15,311 nt of DNA from JANNAT01 sp031422555. GTDB taxonomy: Bacteria > Pseudomonadota > Alphaproteobacteria > Rhodobacterales > Rhodobacteraceae. The notes under the pieces are model-generated. The model ran no database searches. It was not told the origin of the DNA and saw only the letters and a program-made list of their open reading frames with translations. Every line of letters begins with the position of its first letter. The stretch's first letter is position 1. The position numbers and the translations under genes were made by a program. The stretch is from NCBI GenBank assembly GCA_031422555.1, contig JANPLZ010000060.1, positions 1-15,311 of the forward strand. Direction: 5' to 3'. Positions 6,689 through 13,810 of the stretch are shown piece after piece.

Positions 6689-8491
6689 TCACAGCGGCGC
6701 GCAGGCTTGTTTGCACCAATCCAGCGCAGCAGGTGACAGGCGCGGGCCGATTTTGGCCAAAACATCCGCATGATAGCCGTTCAGCCAGTCACATTCGCCC
6801 GGTGACATCATGGCTGCCACAATCAGGCGGCGGTCGAACGGCGCAAAGGTCAGGGTTTCAAAGCACAACTGCACCCGGTCGTCGCCTTCGGGCGGAATGG
6901 GCGCAGGCTGCACCACGATCAGATTTTCCAGCCGGATGCCGAATTCACCTTCCCGGTAATAGCCCGGCTCGTTCGACAAGATCATGCCAACTTCTAACGG
7001 CACTTCGGAAATGCGTGACAACCGCTGCGGGCCTTCATGCACCGACAAAAACGCCCCCACACCATGCCCGGTGCCATGGTTGAAATCCTGCCCCGCCAGC
7101 CACAACGCATAGCGCGCCAGCGGGTCCAGATCGCGCCCGGCCAGACCCCGCGGCCAACGCACGCGGCTGATCGCGATGGTGCCCTGCAGCACGCGGGTAT
7201 AGCAGGCCCGTGCCAGATCGCCCGGATCGCCCACCGCCACAGTGCGGGTAATGTCGGTGGTGCCATCCAGATATTGCGCGCCGCTGTCCACCAACAACAA
7301 TTCATTGCGGCCGATCTTGCGATTGCTGTCATCGGTGACGCGGTAATGCATGATCGCGCCATTGGGACCAGACCCCGAAATGGTGTCAAAGCTGATGTCG
7401 TGCAAAACATTGGTCGCCCGCCGATACCCTTCCAGCGCGCGCACCACGTCAATTTCTGTCAGGCCGGGTTTCAGGGTTTGTGCGTCCAGCCAAGCTAGAA
7501 ATTCCACCACCGCCGCGCCGTCGCGCATATGCGCCTCGCGCATGCCCTGAATTTCCGCAGCGGTCTTGCGCGCCTTTGGCAGGCGGCACGGATCATCGGC
7601 CCAGACGATCTCAATCTCAGCCTCTTGCAACTCGGTTGCCACCGCCAACGGGGCCGACGCCCGATCCACCCGCACCGGGCTTTGCAAGGTGCGCAAGGCA
7701 GGCACAAAGGCCGGCATCGGGCGCAATGACACTTGCGGGCCCAGATGGGCGCGCACGGCGTCGTCAAACTTGGCCGCATCGGCAAACAGCGTCACGCGGG
7801 CGTCGTCATGCAAAATCGCAAAGCCGTGAAGGATGGGATTGCGCGGCACATCGCCGCCGCGGATGTTCAGCAGCCAACACAGGCTGTCGGGCAAGGTAAT
7901 CACCGCCGCCGTCTGACCCGCCGCGCGCAATTCTGCGGCCAACAGCGCCCGTTTGTCGGCACTGGACGCGCCCGCCAAGGCATCGGGATGCACAAAGGCA
8001 CGCCCCAAGGGGGCGGCTGGCTGATCCGGCCATATCAGATCGACTAAATTCTTTACAGGGCATAGGGTTACGCCAGTATCTTCAAGTGATGTCTCAAGTT
8101 TGGCAATCTCGTCTTTGGTGTGCAGCCACGGGTCATAGCCAACCACGCCTGCCGCCAGATTTGACCTGATCCAGTCGCTGGGCAGCACATCTGGCCACGG
8201 CACCGGGGTGAAATGCACAAGGTCAACCTGCGATTTGACTTGGGTGCGATAGCGCCCGTCGATGAACACCCCGGCTTTATCGGCCAGCACAATGCAAAAC
8301 CCGGCCGAGCCGGTAAATCCGGTCAGCCATTGCAACCGCTCGTCCCGGGCGGCCACATATTCGCCCTGATGCACATCACTGCGCGGCACGATGAACCCCG
8401 CCAAAGACAGGCTGGTCATCGCCACCCGCAGGGCCGCAAGGCGTGCGGGGCCTTGGGCAGGGGTGGCTTGGGTGTCAAAGGTCTGGAACAT
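6689..8491 (-). CDS. Xaa-Pro aminopeptidase, M24B family
   Basis: This 600-residue metallopeptidase removes N-terminal residues that precede proline. It has the three-domain layout of the large aminopeptidase P group: two creatinase-like N-terminal domains (about 15-310) and the pita-bread catalytic domain (about 315-540). The five metal ligands are Asp402 (LLLVDSGAQYLDG), Asp413 (TTDITRT), His476 (HGTGHGVG), Glu508 (LSNEPGYY) and Glu522 (GIRLENL). A C-terminal extension typical of this group follows (GECDWLNGYHADV). No signal peptide is seen, so it is cytosolic. The ATG at 8491 has only a weak AGG upstream. The gene lies 57 bases downstream of cobT on the same strand, so read-through transcription is possible, although the functions are unrelated. 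Confidence 0.95.
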   Translation of the reverse strand: MFQTFDTQATPAQGPARLAALRVAMTSLSLAGFIVPRSDVHQGEYVAARDERLQWLTGFTGSAGFCIVLADKAGVFIDGRYRTQVKSQVDLVHFTPVPWPDVLPSDWIRSNLAAGVVGYDPWLHTKDEIAKLETSLEDTGVTLCPVKNLVDLIWPDQPAAPLGRAFVHPDALAGASSADKRALLAAELRAAGQTAAVITLPDSLCWLLNIRGGDVPRNPILHGFAILHDDARVTLFADAAKFDDAVRAHLGPQVSLRPMPAFVPALRTLQSPVRVDRASAPLAVATELQEAEIEIVWADDPCRLPKARKTAAEIQGMREAHMRDGAAVVEFLAWLDAQTLKPGLTEIDVVRALEGYRRATNVLHDISFDTISGSGPNGAIMHYRVTDDSNRKIGRNELLLVDSGAQYLDGTTDITRTVAVGDPGDLARACYTRVLQGTIAISRVRWPRGLAGRDLDPLARYALWLAGQDFNHGTGHGVGAFLSVHEGPQRLSRISEVPLEVGMILSNEPGYYREGEFGIRLENLIVVQPAPIPPEGDDRVQLCFETLTFAPFDRRLIVAAMMSPGECDWLNGYHADVLAKIGPRLSPAALDWCKQACAPL

Positions 8492-8548
8492 GGGGGGCCT
8501 GTGATTTTGCGCCGGAATGTCTAGTCAAACAGGTTTGCAGGCGTGATG

Positions 8549-10420
8549 CTACCCCACCTTGCGCAAGCCCGCGGCGCGTGCGCGCTTCTTGGCGTTCGGC
8601 TCGAACAACCCGGCCAGTTGTTCGGTCATTGCGCCTGCCAGTTGTTCGACATCGGTGATGGTGACAGCGCGCTGGTAATAGCGGGTCACGTCATGGCCGA
8701 TGCCGATGGCGATCAGTTCCACCGCGCGGCGGCGTTCCACCATGGCGATCACATCACGCAGATGTTTTTCCAGAAAATTCGCGGGGTTCACCGACAGGCT
8801 GCTGTCATCCACCGGCGCGCCATCGGAAATCACCATCAGAATACGCCGTGCTTCGGGCCGCGCCATCATGCGGCGGTGCGCCCATTCCAGCGCCTCCCCG
8901 TCGATGTTTTCCTTCAAAAGCCCCTCTTTCATCATCAGCCCCAGATTGGGCCGCACCCGGCGCCATGGCGCGTCGGCGGATTTATAGATGATGTGGCGCA
9001 GATCGTTCAGGCGCCCCGGGGTTTGCGCACGGCCCTGCGCCAGCCAGCGTTCGCGTGACTGCCCGCCCTTCCACGCCCGGGTGGTAAAGCCCAGAATCTC
9101 CACCTTGACCGAACAGCGTTCCAGCGTGCGCGCCAGAACATCGGCGCAGATCGCCGCGATGGATATGGGCCGCCCCCGCATCGAGCCCGAATTATCCAAC
9201 AAAAGCGTCACGCAAGTGTCGCGGAATTCGGTGTCTTTTTCCTGTTTGAACGACAAAGGCGTTGTCGGGTTGGCCACCACGCGGGCCAATCGCCCGGCAT
9301 CCAGCGTGCCTTCTTCCAGATCAAACAGCCAACTGCGGTTTTGCTGCGCCTGCAGGCGGCGTTGCAACTTGTTTGCCAGACGACTGACCGCACCCTTCAG
9401 GGGTTCCAACTGTTGATCCAGATAGGCGCGCAAACGCTCTAGCTCGGCCGGTTCTGCCAGATCTTCGGCGCGAATCTCTTCATCGAAATCGGTGGTATAG
9501 ACGGTATAGTTCGGGTCGGCCGCCGAATAGGGCGCGGGCGGCGGTGGTTCCAGCGGGGCCTCGCCTTCGGGCAGTTCGGCCTCGTCGCCTTGCTCCATCT
9601 CGGCTTGATCTTCCATGCTGACTTGCGCTTGGGATTGATCTTGCTGATCGTCTTGATTTTGTTCGGGCGAGGCGTCGGACTCGTCCTGATCCTGCTCTTC
9701 TGACCCGGCATTGTCGGGGTTGTCCTGATCTTCCTCGGCCTCGTCACCGGCGCTGTCGTCATCGGGTTGGTCGGGGTCATCGCCCAGCTGATCGCCGTAG
9801 CCCAGATCGGCGATCACGCGGCGGGTCAGCCGGGCAAAGGCGGCTTGATCAGCCAGCGCGTTTGCCACACCGTCCAAAGTGCCGCCCGCCTGATCTTCGA
9901 TAAAGCCGCGCCACAAATCCATCACATTGGCGGCACCCTTTGGCATGGGGCGCGCCGTCGCCAGATGGCGCACAAGGTATCCGGCGGCCACGGCCAAGGG
10001 CGCGTCTTCCGACCGGGTGATCTGGGAATAGCCCTTGCGATCCGCCTCATGGGCGATCTTGGCGTCGATGTTGCCTGCAGTTCCGGGCATGGCGCGCGCG
10101 CCCACGGCTTCGCAGCGCGCGGTTTCCATGGCGTCGTAAATCTCACGCGCAAGGGGGCCGGTGGGGGCATAGCGGGTGGCAGTCGCCTCATTGTGAAACT
10201 TGCGGCGCAGCGCAAACGCATCCGCCGTGCCGCGCGCCAGCAACACCTCGTCGCGGGTCATGCGGCGGCTGACTTGCGGCAAGCGCACGCCTTCCTTAGT
10301 CATGCCGGATGGATCAACCGAATAGGTCACCACCATATCGGAATCGTCGGCCATCGTGCGCGTGGCATCGGCGAGGGCCTTCTTGAACGGATCGGCGGGG
10401 TTGTCGGTGGGTTTGGTCAT
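8549..10420 (-). CDS. cobT: Cobaltochelatase subunit CobT
   Basis: CobT pairs with CobS in the ATP-driven chaperone complex that helps CobN insert cobalt into hydrogenobyrinate diamide during aerobic cobalamin synthesis. The 623-residue protein begins with the family-typical DNPADPFKKAL. It has an N-terminal CobT domain (to about 205) and a very acidic Asp/Glu/Gln-rich linker (about 211-285). A C-terminal VWA domain carries MIDAS residues Asp409, Ser411 and Ser413 (LLLDNSGSMRG) and Asp533 (ISDGAP). The start has AAGG just upstream in AAAAGGCGCT. CobT and CobS are usually close neighbours; here 880 bases separate the cobS stop from the cobT start, filled by a low-GC gene and a palindromic spacer. 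Whether cobT is still read from the cobS promoter is not evident from the sequence. Confidence 0.97.
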   Translation of the reverse strand: MTKPTDNPADPFKKALADATRTMADDSDMVVTYSVDPSGMTKEGVRLPQVSRRMTRDEVLLARGTADAFALRRKFHNEATATRYAPTGPLAREIYDAMETARCEAVGARAMPGTAGNIDAKIAHEADRKGYSQITRSEDAPLAVAAGYLVRHLATARPMPKGAANVMDLWRGFIEDQAGGTLDGVANALADQAAFARLTRRVIADLGYGDQLGDDPDQPDDDSAGDEAEEDQDNPDNAGSEEQDQDESDASPEQNQDDQQDQSQAQVSMEDQAEMEQGDEAELPEGEAPLEPPPPAPYSAADPNYTVYTTDFDEEIRAEDLAEPAELERLRAYLDQQLEPLKGAVSRLANKLQRRLQAQQNRSWLFDLEEGTLDAGRLARVVANPTTPLSFKQEKDTEFRDTCVTLLLDNSGSMRGRPISIAAICADVLARTLERCSVKVEILGFTTRAWKGGQSRERWLAQGRAQTPGRLNDLRHIIYKSADAPWRRVRPNLGLMMKEGLLKENIDGEALEWAHRRMMARPEARRILMVISDGAPVDDSSLSVNPANFLEKHLRDVIAMVERRRAVELIAIGIGHDVTRYYQRAVTITDVEQLAGAMTEQLAGLFEPNAKKRARAAGLRKVG

Positions 10421-10592
10421 AGCGCCTTTTAATCATCCACGCTGATCTTGGGCAAGATGCGGCTTTGCGTTTTGCGCCACTGTGAGCAAATGCAGAAGCC
10501 CTGTGCGCGTGTTGCGGTGTATGGCAGCGGCGATGGGCGTATCCTTTGGTTTAGATCCGCCACAACATTTGACGGTTTTCCATTCTTTACTT
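10421..10592. other. Non-coding spacer upstream of cobT
   Basis: This forms the cobT-proximal half of a 368-base gap. The only recognisable signal is the cobT ribosome-binding site AAGG next to 10420. A 91-codon frame is open on the minus strand (10433-10708), but it runs through the palindromic element, and I recognise no family in it. No consensus promoter or terminator was found by eye. Confidence 0.5.
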
Positions 10593-10702
10593 GTCAGCTT
10601 TGCCCCAAGCAAAGCTGACCGCGCCCGAACCGCCCCCACGGGGCGGGCGCGACATGTGTCGCCCCCCAAGAGCCCCGTCGGTTCGGGCGCGGCCAGCTTT
10701 GC
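10593..10702. repeat. Compound inverted-repeat element between the foreign gene and cobT
   Basis: Three related 11-mers occur: GTCAGCTTTGC (10593-10603), its exact reverse complement GCAAAGCTGAC (10609-10619), and GCCAGCTTTGC (10692-10702). The middle copy can form an 11-bp hairpin with the first (5-base loop). Alternatively, extended by CGCGCCCGAACCG (10620-10632), it can form a 24-bp stem with 10679-10702. The long stem has one A-C mismatch on the plus strand, but on the minus strand, the sense of cobS-cobT, that position is a G-U pair. A further 7-bp stem ACGGGGC/GCCCCGT (10638-10644 and 10672-10678) and an imperfect hairpin centred near 10655 nest inside. It resembles a REP/MITE-like intergenic repeat or an attenuator; copies elsewhere cannot be seen from this window. 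Confidence 0.8.
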
Positions 10703-10788
10703 ACCCAATCGCGGGTGACGGTAAGGTTTGGGGTAGGGTGTGCCTTCGGGCGAACAATTGCGCAGATATTGGCGCGCTGACTCTCGCC
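10703..10788. other. Spacer downstream of the low-GC gene
   Basis: This short stretch holds a GCC-TTCG-GGC mini-hairpin near 10742-10751 and a CGCC/GGCG pair around the stop codon of the neighbouring gene. Both are too short to call terminators. Nothing else is recognisable. Confidence 0.3.
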
Positions 10789-11304
10789 CTACGGCGGGTT
10801 CAAAAGCTGATTTTGGATCGCAAAGCTTAACTGATTAGCCAAGTCCGACAAGGCCGCCAAATCATCGGTCGAGAAACAGTTGTCTGGATTAACCTGCGTC
10901 TTCGTGACGGATTTCGCGTATTTCACAGATTTTTTGTCGAAAAACTCTACCCGGATAGACCCGCACGAACCCCTAGAATATCGACCATGACAAAGAGCAT
11001 TCCGCCAATCCAGCAAGTTGTCGATTTGCGGTTTTATTCGTGGTAAAAAGTTAGTCTCGTGTTTGTGCTGCGACATCAACTCTTCAAATATCCTGAGGCG
11101 GGTGTTCCCCGAACATCTGACAATTTCGGCCGATTTTTCGTCGAGCGTCTCCAAGGAAATACTAGTGCCGCTTGTGCGAAGCAGTTTCATCGAAGCACGA
11201 CCAACCACGTCATCTAAACTTGTTACTGCCACCAAGAATTTGCCGAGCGCGCCATACTCAGCTTCGCTAAATTCTTCGCGGCGAACAAACTCGCCTACGA
11301 TCAC
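10789..11304 (-). CDS. Low-GC accessory protein with HEPN-like RNALCH motif
   Basis: I do not recognise a named family with certainty. The 171-residue product is largely helical in appearance and contains LLDWRNALCHGRYS. This matches the Rx4H signature (Arg101 to His106) of HEPN-fold proteins, many of which are RNases in toxin-antitoxin, abortive-infection or CRISPR systems. The surrounding pattern (helix, RN-A-x-x-HG, then a SIRVEFFDKKS strand and a STDDLAALSDLANQL helix) also fits uncharacterised HEPN-like proteins. Three 60-base samples gave 43-48% GC, well below cobS and cobT, and codon use differs accordingly, suggesting transfer. The chosen GTG overlaps the cobS stop as GTGA. No Shine-Dalgarno is clear, so translation may be coupled to cobS. 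Starts further upstream would lie inside cobS. No obvious antitoxin partner gene is adjacent. Confidence 0.6.
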   Translation of the reverse strand: MIVGEFVRREEFSEAEYGALGKFLVAVTSLDDVVGRASMKLLRTSGTSISLETLDEKSAEIVRCSGNTRLRIFEELMSQHKHETNFLPRIKPQIDNLLDWRNALCHGRYSRGSCGSIRVEFFDKKSVKYAKSVTKTQVNPDNCFSTDDLAALSDLANQLSFAIQNQLLNPP

Positions 11305-12275
11305 TTCATCGCCATGCTTGCCGCCGACTCCGGCAACTCTTCGGCAAAACACCGCTGGTAAAACTCGGCCACCGTCTGACGCTCCAACTCGTCGCATTTG
11401 TTCAGGAAACTTAACCGGAACGCATAGCCCACGTTGCGGAAAATCTCGGCGTTTTCGGCCCAGTTCAACACGGTGCGGGGGCTCATCACCGTGGACAGAT
11501 CACCATTCATAAACGCAGTGCGGGTCAGGTCGGCCACCGTCACCATCTGGCTGATGATCTTGCGGCCTTTTTCGGTGTTGTAATGCGGACGCTTGGCCAG
11601 AACGATGGCGGCTTCGGCGTCATGGCTTAGATAGTTCAGCGATGCCACCAGCGACCAGCGGTCCATCTGGGCTTGGTTGATCTGTTGGGTGCCGTGATAC
11701 AGCCCCGTGGTATCGCCCAAACCCACCGTATTGGCCGTGGCGAACAGCCGGAAACTGGGGTGCGGCGTGATGATTTCGTTCTGGTCCATCAGCGTCAGCT
11801 TGCCGTCATGTTCCAGCACGCGCTGGATGACGAACATCACATCCGGGCGGCCCGCGTCATATTCGTCAAACACAATCGCCACCGGGTTGCGCAGCGCCCA
11901 TGGCAGGATGCCTTCGTGAAATTCGGTCACCTGTTTGCCGTCGCGCAGCTTGATCGCGTCTTTGCCGATCAGATCAATCCTGCTGATATGGCTGTCAAGA
12001 TTGACCCGCACGGTGGGCCAGTTTAACCGCGCGCCGACCTGTTCAATGTGCGTCGATTTGCCCGTGCCGTGATAGCCCTGAATCATCACCCTGCGGTTGT
12101 AGGCATAGCCGGCAAGAATTGCCAAGGTGGTGTCCGGGTCAAATTTGTAGGTCGAATCAATTGCGGGCACGCGGTCCGAAGCCTCGGCAAAGCCTTTGAT
12201 CTTCATATCGGTGTCGATGCCGAAAACCTCACGCACAGAGATGTCTTCGGTTGGTTTCATCACAGTATCCAGCAT
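11301..12275 (-). CDS. cobS: Cobaltochelatase subunit CobS
   Basis: CobS is the AAA+ ATPase of the aerobic cobaltochelatase and assembles with CobT to drive cobalt insertion by CobN. The 324-residue protein has the family-typical N-terminus KPTEDISVREVFGIDTDM (residues 7-24), Walker A GYHGTGKST (67-75), Walker B IVFDEYDAG (134-142) and a sensor-like FRLFATANTVG. It ends in the characteristic VAEFYQRCFAEELPESAA, so the 3' end is intact despite the foreign gene that follows. The ATG at 12275 is chosen over a second one at 12260; both have weak ribosome-binding sites. Codons upstream of 12275 do not match the family. The stop overlaps the GTG of the downstream low-GC gene. The gene is divergent from msrB. 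Confidence 0.96.
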   Translation of the reverse strand: MLDTVMKPTEDISVREVFGIDTDMKIKGFAEASDRVPAIDSTYKFDPDTTLAILAGYAYNRRVMIQGYHGTGKSTHIEQVGARLNWPTVRVNLDSHISRIDLIGKDAIKLRDGKQVTEFHEGILPWALRNPVAIVFDEYDAGRPDVMFVIQRVLEHDGKLTLMDQNEIITPHPSFRLFATANTVGLGDTTGLYHGTQQINQAQMDRWSLVASLNYLSHDAEAAIVLAKRPHYNTEKGRKIISQMVTVADLTRTAFMNGDLSTVMSPRTVLNWAENAEIFRNVGYAFRLSFLNKCDELERQTVAEFYQRCFAEELPESAASMAMK

Positions 12276-12361
12276 TGCAATCGGCCTATGTATTGGCTGC
12301 GGGCGCGCACCCGCAAGGTAGGGGACAGTTGTGCAGGATTCTGCCCCCGGCTGCAAGGGAC

Positions 12362-12389
12362 GCTCACGCAGTATCGCATCTGCGTGAGC
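12362..12389. promoter_or_regulatory. Perfect 10-bp inverted repeat in the cobS/msrB divergent region
   Basis: GCTCACGCAG (12362-12371) and CTGCGTGAGC (12380-12389) are exact inverted copies separated by eight bases. The element sits 87 bases upstream of the cobS start and 69 bases upstream of the msrB start, within the shared 182-base promoter region. Position and symmetry suggest a dimeric-regulator operator or a 5' leader hairpin. No T-run follows on either strand, so a terminator is unlikely. No cobalamin riboswitch features were recognised here. Confidence 0.55.
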
Positions 12390-12426
12390 CGGTGAAACCC
12401 TTGGCCCCACAGCCCCGTTCCTTTGC

Positions 12427-12432
12427 TATGAT
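12427..12432 (+). promoter_or_regulatory. Possible -10 element for msrB
   Basis: TATGAT matches the -10 consensus in five of six positions and lies 26 bases before the msrB start codon. No good -35 lies at 16-18 bases; the nearest TTG-like hexamer (TTGGCC) is 20 bases away. The call is tentative. Confidence 0.3.
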
Positions 12433-12457
12433 GCCCGAAATCAACCGGAGGCCGCCC

Positions 12458-12913
12458 ATGTATCGCCGCACCTTTCTGACCGCCATCGCTGCTTTGATGG
12501 TGGCGCGCCCGCTGTCTGCGGAAAGTTTTGAAATCACCCTGACCGATGATGAATGGCGCGCCCGGTTGACGGATGCCCAGTTTGCGGTGCTGCGCGAAGA
12601 AGATACTGAACGCGCCGGCAGCAGCCCGTTGGACAAGGAAAACCGCAAGGGCACTTTCGTTTGCGCCGGCTGCGACTTGCCGGTGTTCAAATCGGAAGCC
12701 AAGTTTGACAGCGGCACCGGCTGGCCGTCGTTCTTTCAGCCGATCAAGGGCGCGGTCGGCACCAAATCCGATCCGGGCTTTCTGGGGGATCGCACCGAAG
12801 TGCATTGCCGCCGCTGTGGCGGGCATTTGGGCCATGTGTTTGACGATGGCCCGCAACCCACCGGTCTGCGCTATTGCATGAACGGGGTGGCGATGAAATT
12901 TCTCGCCGCCTGA
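12458..12913 (+). CDS. msrB: Exported peptide-methionine (R)-S-oxide reductase
   Basis: MsrB reduces the R-epimer of methionine sulfoxide in proteins. The 151-residue product has an N-terminal signal (MYRRTFLTAIAALMV, cleavage likely after PLSA). Its RRTFL core resembles a twin-arginine signal, which points to a periplasmic enzyme. The mature domain carries the two zinc-binding pairs Cys69/Cys72 (CAGC) and Cys117/Cys120 (CRRC), the GTGWPSF block (residues 86-92) and GGHLGHVFDDGP (121-132). The catalytic Cys140 is in LRYCMNG. The usual serine after the Asn of this motif is glycine here. The ATG at 12458 follows GGAG (12447-12450) with seven-base spacing; earlier in-frame ATGs are not supported. 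A separate electron donor system would be needed in the periplasm; none is visible nearby. Confidence 0.95.
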   Translation: MYRRTFLTAIAALMVARPLSAESFEITLTDDEWRARLTDAQFAVLREEDTERAGSSPLDKENRKGTFVCAGCDLPVFKSEAKFDSGTGWPSFFQPIKGAVGTKSDPGFLGDRTEVHCRRCGGHLGHVFDDGPQPTGLRYCMNGVAMKFLAA

Positions 12914-12997
12914 CACGCCGGTATGGACAGCTGCAAACGCGCCCGTTACCGATGATGGGCGCGGCACCGGGCGGCGCGTTTGCGGAGCCGTTTGCCG

Positions 12998-13810
12998 TTG
13001 GCCAATCCAAATGCGCCCCCATCGGCCCTGACCCTTGCCACGACGGAAACGTTGCGGCGCCTGGTGGCTGGTCCCGCTGATCCGGATCAGTTGACCGCCG
13101 CCTTGCGGCATCTGGCGAAATGGCGGTCTGAAATCATTGCCAACACGGTGGCGGCAAAGTCTGGCCCATTGGTTTTGTCGGGGCCGTTCAAGGGCATGGA
13201 TTACAGCGTGCGCGCCTCTGAAGGGTCGCGCGCGGCGCGTCTGATCGGTGCTTACGAAGCCAGCCTTGCACCCGTGATCGACGCGATCATCGCGCGCGGC
13301 TATGATCTGGTGGTCGATGTCGGCTGTGCCGAGGGTTATTACGCAGTTGGCTTGGCACGCCGCATGCCGCAGGCGCGGGTGATGGCACGCGATGCAGATC
13401 CCAAAGCGCAGGCGTTGTGCGCGGCACTGGCGGCGCTGAACGGGGTGGCGGACCGGGTGGAAATCGGCGGGCGGATGGATCACGCCGATTTTGACATCTG
13501 CCATGGCGCCCGGGCCGTGGTGATCTGCGATATCGAAGGTGCCGAGGCCGATCTGCTGGACCCTGTCCGCGCGCCGGGGTTGATGGCTGCAGACATTCTG
13601 GTGGAAACCCACGATTGTCTTACCCCCGGCCTTAGCCATTTGATCGCCACCCGCTTTGCCGCCACCCATCATGTGCAACTGATCGGGCGCAAACTGAATG
13701 ACAGCGGCCTGCCCGGCTGGATGGAGGGTCTAAGCGATCTTGACCGTCTGATCGCCCTTTGGGAATGGCGCAGCGGGCCCACGCCGTGGCTGTGGATGCA
13801 GCGCAAATGA
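12998..13810 (+). CDS. FkbM-like SAM-dependent methyltransferase
   Basis: A Rossmann-fold methyltransferase of about 270 residues. Motif I is VVDVGCAEGYYAVGLA (about residues 105-120 from this start), followed by an acidic motif II region (ARDADPKA). Further on, VVICDIEGAEADLL is the DxEGAE block typical of FkbM-type enzymes. Substrate is unknown; overlap with a glycosyltransferase suggests sugar or glycan methylation. There is no ATG near the start. TTG at 12998 is chosen because GGAG (12984-12987) lies ten bases upstream. A longer version from TTG at 12980 would place that GGAG inside the gene, and GTG at 13064 lacks a ribosome-binding site, so the start is uncertain. The stop overlaps the next gene as ATGA. 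Confidence 0.85.
   Translation: MANPNAPPSALTLATTETLRRLVAGPADPDQLTAALRHLAKWRSEIIANTVAAKSGPLVLSGPFKGMDYSVRASEGSRAARLIGAYEASLAPVIDAIIARGYDLVVDVGCAEGYYAVGLARRMPQARVMARDADPKAQALCAALAALNGVADRVEIGGRMDHADFDICHGARAVVICDIEGAEADLLDPVRAPGLMAADILVETHDCLTPGLSHLIATRFAATHHVQLIGRKLNDSGLPGWMEGLSDLDRLIALWEWRSGPTPWLWMQRK

Noticed and set aside
9767..10432. 221-codon plus-strand frame antisense to cobT
   Set aside because: It covers the conserved N-terminal half of CobT; its Gly/His/Arg-rich composition mirrors antisense codon bias.
10593..10619. Intrinsic terminator of the low-GC gene
   Set aside because: The 11-bp hairpin is strong, but neither strand has a T-run after it.
12276..12457. Cobalamin riboswitch upstream of cobS
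   Set aside because: No B12-box-like sequence or multi-stem arrangement was recognised; only one simple inverted repeat is present.
12260..13678. 472-codon minus-strand frame across msrB and the methyltransferase
   Set aside because: It opposes two genes with intact catalytic motifs, is His/Gln/Arg-rich as GC-rich antisense frames are, and shows no domain.
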